64,000 nt of DNA, from positions 992,001 to 1,056,000 of the forward strand of contig CAWHVG010000002.1 of assembly GCA_963832725.1 (NCBI GenBank), read 5' to 3'. Position numbers and translations under genes: made by a program. The notes under the pieces were generated by a model that saw only the letters and a program-made list of their open reading frames with translations, searched no databases and was not told the DNA's origin. The DNA is from JAEZBP01 sp963832725 (GTDB lineage: Bacteria > Myxococcota_A > Polyangia > Polyangiales > Sandaracinaceae). Shown here piece by piece: positions 61,691-64,000 of the stretch (position 1 is the stretch's first letter; the number at the start of each line of letters is the position of its first letter).

Positions 61691-62355
61691 TGCAGCGCCC
61701 CCTCGATCTCGCCGCTCGAGCAATCGATGGTGCGCACCAGCGGCGGAACCGTGCGGCCCTCCGGCGTCACGCAGCGGCTCGAGAGCTCGGCCTGGGTCAC
61801 GCCCTCCTGCTCACAGCGCCAGCGCAAGTACCGCTGCACCACGGCCGAGCGGTTGCGCTTCAGCGTGGTGATCCAGGCCATGTGGATGTTGCGGACCAGC
61901 GGCACGGGCCGGCTCTGCCCGTCGACGACCTCCGTCGCCGTCACTTGGCAGCGCTGCATCCGGATGTCCGAGAACATGCGCCAGGCGAAGCGCTCGTCGT
62001 AGGGATCGTGACCGAGGTAGTAGCGCAGCGGGATCAGGGCCTGGGCCAGCAGGATCAGCGACGCCGCCAGCACGATCCAGCGGAGCACCCGCGGTCGATC
62101 GCCGCCGCCCTCCACGACGTCGTCGGGCGACCGGTCGACCTTCACCTCGCGCGCGTCGTCGATGGCGCTCCAGACCCCGGCGGCGACGAGACCGGCCACG
62201 CCAGCCACCAGCGGCAGCCAGCCGGCGCCGCTCTCGCTCTCGCTGATCACGTCCTTGGCCACCAGGCCCAGTCCGAGCGCGGCCAGCCCGGCGCTGCCCG
62301 CGGCGAGCGCGAAGCGGGGTCCGCGCTCTCGTTTCGTCGGCTCGTCAGCGCTCAT
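61687..62355 (-). CDS. Small membrane protein paired with the HTTM protein
   Basis: 222 residues. Three to four hydrophobic segments (FALAAGSAGLAALGLGLVA, LPLVAGVAGLVAAGVWSAI, LRWIVLAASLILLAQALIPL) then a 115-residue soluble tail beginning RYYLGHDPYDERFAWRMFSDIRMQRC, ending with CVTPEGRTVPPL. The RFAWRMFS segment also occurs in proteins next to, or inside, HTTM genes. Stop and start overlap (ATGA) with the HTTM gene, so the two act together (inference). Confidence 0.7.
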   Translation of the reverse strand: MSADEPTKRERGPRFALAAGSAGLAALGLGLVAKDVISESESGAGWLPLVAGVAGLVAAGVWSAIDDAREVKVDRSPDDVVEGGGDRPRVLRWIVLAASLILLAQALIPLRYYLGHDPYDERFAWRMFSDIRMQRCQVTATEVVDGQSRPVPLVRNIHMAWITTLKRNRSAVVQRYLRWRCEQEGVTQAELSSRCVTPEGRTVPPLVRTIDCSSGEIEGALQ

Positions 62356-62539
62356 GTGGAGAAATCCTGCTCGAGGATGCCGCAGTATCGACCCAGAGCG
62401 CGCGCGGCTCAACGTTCCGGCCGTCACCGTGGCGCATCGCCTCGCGGACGGTGGCGTCGGGTCGTGCGGCTGGGGAGGTGCTCCGCGGTCGACGCGCGCA
62501 CGTCGGTCGCGACGCGGGCCGGAGCGGAGCAGGACGCGC

Positions 62540-63482
62540 TCAGTCTTCGCTCGCCAGCGCGCGGCGGGTGGCCTCGAAGTCGTCCGGCGGGGATGCCTCG
62601 AAGCGCACGCGACGACCGCTGCGCGGGTGATCGAACGCGAGCTCCATCGCGTGCAGCATGGGGCGCGGCGCCTCGATGCGCGGTCCCTCGAAGTCGCGGA
62701 TGTAGACCGGCTCACCGACCAGAGGATGCCCTGCCTCGCTCAAGTGGATGCGGATTCTGATGTTGGCGTCCGGTCTCGAGGCGACACTCGAGGAGCGACG
62801 CGCCGCGCAGCCGCTCGCGCAGCCGCACGTGGGTCACGGCGCGCTTGGCGTCTTTGGGCGGCGGGCCCCGGTGCGCCGGCATGGTGCCCCAGGAGCCGCG
62901 CAGGCCGTCTCCTCGGTTCTGGACCAGGAAGGTCTCGAAGCACGCGTCGCGGGCCTCGCCGTGCGCGATGGCGAGATAGCGGCGAGTGACGCTGTGCACC
63001 CGGAGCTGTTCTTGGAGCGCGCGCTTGGCTTTCATGTTGCGCGCGAACACCAAGACGCCGGTCGTGTCCTTGTCGAGGCGCTGCACGACGCCGACCATGG
63101 GATCGCGCCGCTGCCAATCCATGCGCCGCAGCGCCGCGCGCACCCGGTCGGAGAGTGTGTCCCGGTCGCTCGCGTCGTAGGGGAGGGTGAGCACACCGGC
63201 AGGCTTGTCGACGACGACCACGTCCACGTCGACGTGCAGGATCGACTCGCGCGGGAACACGCCCTTCTTGCGCTTGGGCGCAGTGGGATCGACCTCCACC
63301 TGCGCGCCGAGCGCGACGCGTGCCGCGCCGTCGGTGATGGGCGTACCGTCCACGCGCACCCGCCCGCTCGCGCAGAGCGCTCTCGCCTTGCTCCAAGGAA
63401 TGTCGAAGAGCTCGCGCACGACCGCGGCCACCGTCGCGCCGGCCTGCGCTTCGCCCACCACCGTTTCGCGTCGCTCTTCCAT
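62540..63482 (-). CDS. RluA-family pseudouridine synthase, one frameshift
   Basis: About 313 residues from ATG 63482. S4 RNA-binding domain first (WSKARALCASGRVRVDGTPI), then the catalytic domain with VVVVDKPAGVLTLP, the active-site Asp in QRLDKDTTGVLVFARN, TRRYLAIAHG and ETGRQHQIRIHLSEAGHPLVGEPVY. The last is reached only by a one-base correction at 62752-62758, where CAGAATCCGC stands for CAGATCCGC. It isomerises uridine to pseudouridine in rRNA or tRNA; which site cannot be read. It starts 9 bp after the fhs stop, so is co-transcribed with fhs. Confidence 0.93.
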
Positions 63483-63491
63483 CGCGAAGGC

Positions 63492-64000
63492 TCAGTGCGA
63501 GCGCATCAGCCCGTGGATGGTTCCGTCCGCGTCGACACCGACGTCGAGCGCCGCCGGGCGCCGCGGCAGGCCGGGCATGGTCATCACGTCGCCCATCAAC
63601 ACCACCACGAACCCGGCGCCGGCGCTCAGCCGCACTTCGCGCACCGTGGCCCGGAAGCCGCGCGGCCGGCCGAGCTGCTTCGCGTCGTCCGAGAGCGAGC
63701 GATAGGTCTTGGCCACGCACACGGGCAACCCGCCGTAGCCCGCCTTCTCGAGCAGCTCGAGCTCCTTCGATGCGGCGCGCGTGAAGTCCACTCCATCGGC
63801 GCCGTAGACGCAGCGCGCCAGCGTGTCGACTTTGTCGGCCAGCGGCGCGTCGAGCGCGTAGAGGAAGTGTGGGCGCGGCGCGTCGTCGTCGAGGGCGGAG
63901 AGCACCGCCGTGGCCAGCTCCTCGGCGCCCTCACCGCCGCGCGCGAACGCCGCGCAGCGGGCGACCTTCAATCCGCGCTCGGCGCACCAGGACGCCGCGC
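63492..64000 (-). CDS. fhs: Formate-tetrahydrofolate ligase, C-terminal part (cut by window edge)
   Basis: The last 169 residues, continuing off the right edge. FVDLA-type tail landmarks: FLYALDAPLADKVDTLARCVYGADGVDF, LPVCVAKTYRSLSDDAKQLGRPRGF, TVREVRLSAGAGFVVVLMGDVMTMPGLPRRPAA and DADGTIHGLM at the end. These are the conserved end of Fhs, which makes 10-formyl-THF from formate, THF and ATP. The open frame runs on past 64000 (AASWCAERGLKVARCAAF). Confidence 0.96.
   Translation of the reverse strand, partial: AASWCAERGLKVARCAAFARGGEGAEELATAVLSALDDDAPRPHFLYALDAPLADKVDTLARCVYGADGVDFTRAASKELELLEKAGYGGLPVCVAKTYRSLSDDAKQLGRPRGFRATVREVRLSAGAGFVVVLMGDVMTMPGLPRRPAALDVGVDADGTIHGLMRSH

Overview
The window looks like chromosomal DNA of a myxobacterium (Myxococcota, probably the Polyangia/Sandaracinaceae side). 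GC content is very high. There are many secreted lipoproteins with Asp-Ala or Gly-rich linkers, MopE-like metal-binding motifs, an AgmX/GltJ-type gliding-motility protein, large hybrid histidine kinases and a remnant of a eukaryote-type ERG2 sterol isomerase. This placement is inferred from gene content; there is no rRNA gene in the window.

Layout: 1-8.7 kb holds a thymidine phosphorylase (cut by the left edge), a membrane-anchored protein, a small ClpX-type zinc-finger protein, an outer-membrane barrel, a large lipoprotein, a flavodoxin and folE. From 8.9 to 16.9 kb, all on the minus strand, are two lipoproteins (one DUF4349), a TspO protein, a hybrid histidine kinase 8 bp downstream of a gene that fuses a response-regulator receiver to glutamate dehydrogenase, and a ferredoxin-NADP reductase. 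From 17 to 23.2 kb, on the plus strand, are a lipoprotein, an MshEN-receiver-TPR protein, the GltJ/AgmX-like protein, isolated FliQ/SctS and FliR/SctT export-gate genes, hpt and a TPR protein. From 23.4 to 28.2 kb are an OmpA protein with calcium-binding repeats, an RND/MMPL exporter and a small secreted protein. From 29.0 to 35.1 kb is a tight four-gene operon: Gfo/Idh/MocA oxidoreductase, GMC oxidoreductase, GH3-family acyl-adenylase, membrane sulfatase-superfamily protein. From 35.2 to 44.4 kb is accessory DNA with a GNAT acetyltransferase, a GH1-like lipoprotein, decayed genes, the ERG2-like remnant overlapping a GxGYxYP-family lipoprotein gene, and a lower-GC lipoprotein. From 44.7 to 48.2 kb a REP-associated tyrosine transposase (RAYT) gene is split in two by a 2,593-bp serine-recombinase element. 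From 48.3 to 51.8 kb is a tetR-emrB-emrA efflux operon. From 52.1 to 57.4 kb are two paralogous MopE-like lipoproteins with Gly-rich tails. The right end holds an RpoH-like sigma factor, a HutF-like deiminase, an HTTM membrane-protein pair, an RluA-type pseudouridine synthase and the end of fhs.

Three copies of a roughly 165-bp palindromic element with TA-flanked terminal inverted repeats lie at 2.7, 5.3 and 28.5 kb; two are 164/165 identical in opposite orientation. There are also 13-bp and 16-bp tandem repeat arrays.

About a dozen otherwise well-conserved genes carry single-base frameshifts. Several sit exactly in a GATC context (GATC read as GAATC, GATTC or GATCC), which points to methylation-linked base-calling errors in the assembly rather than gene decay. 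Frameshifted genes are therefore annotated as whole genes, with the shift position given.
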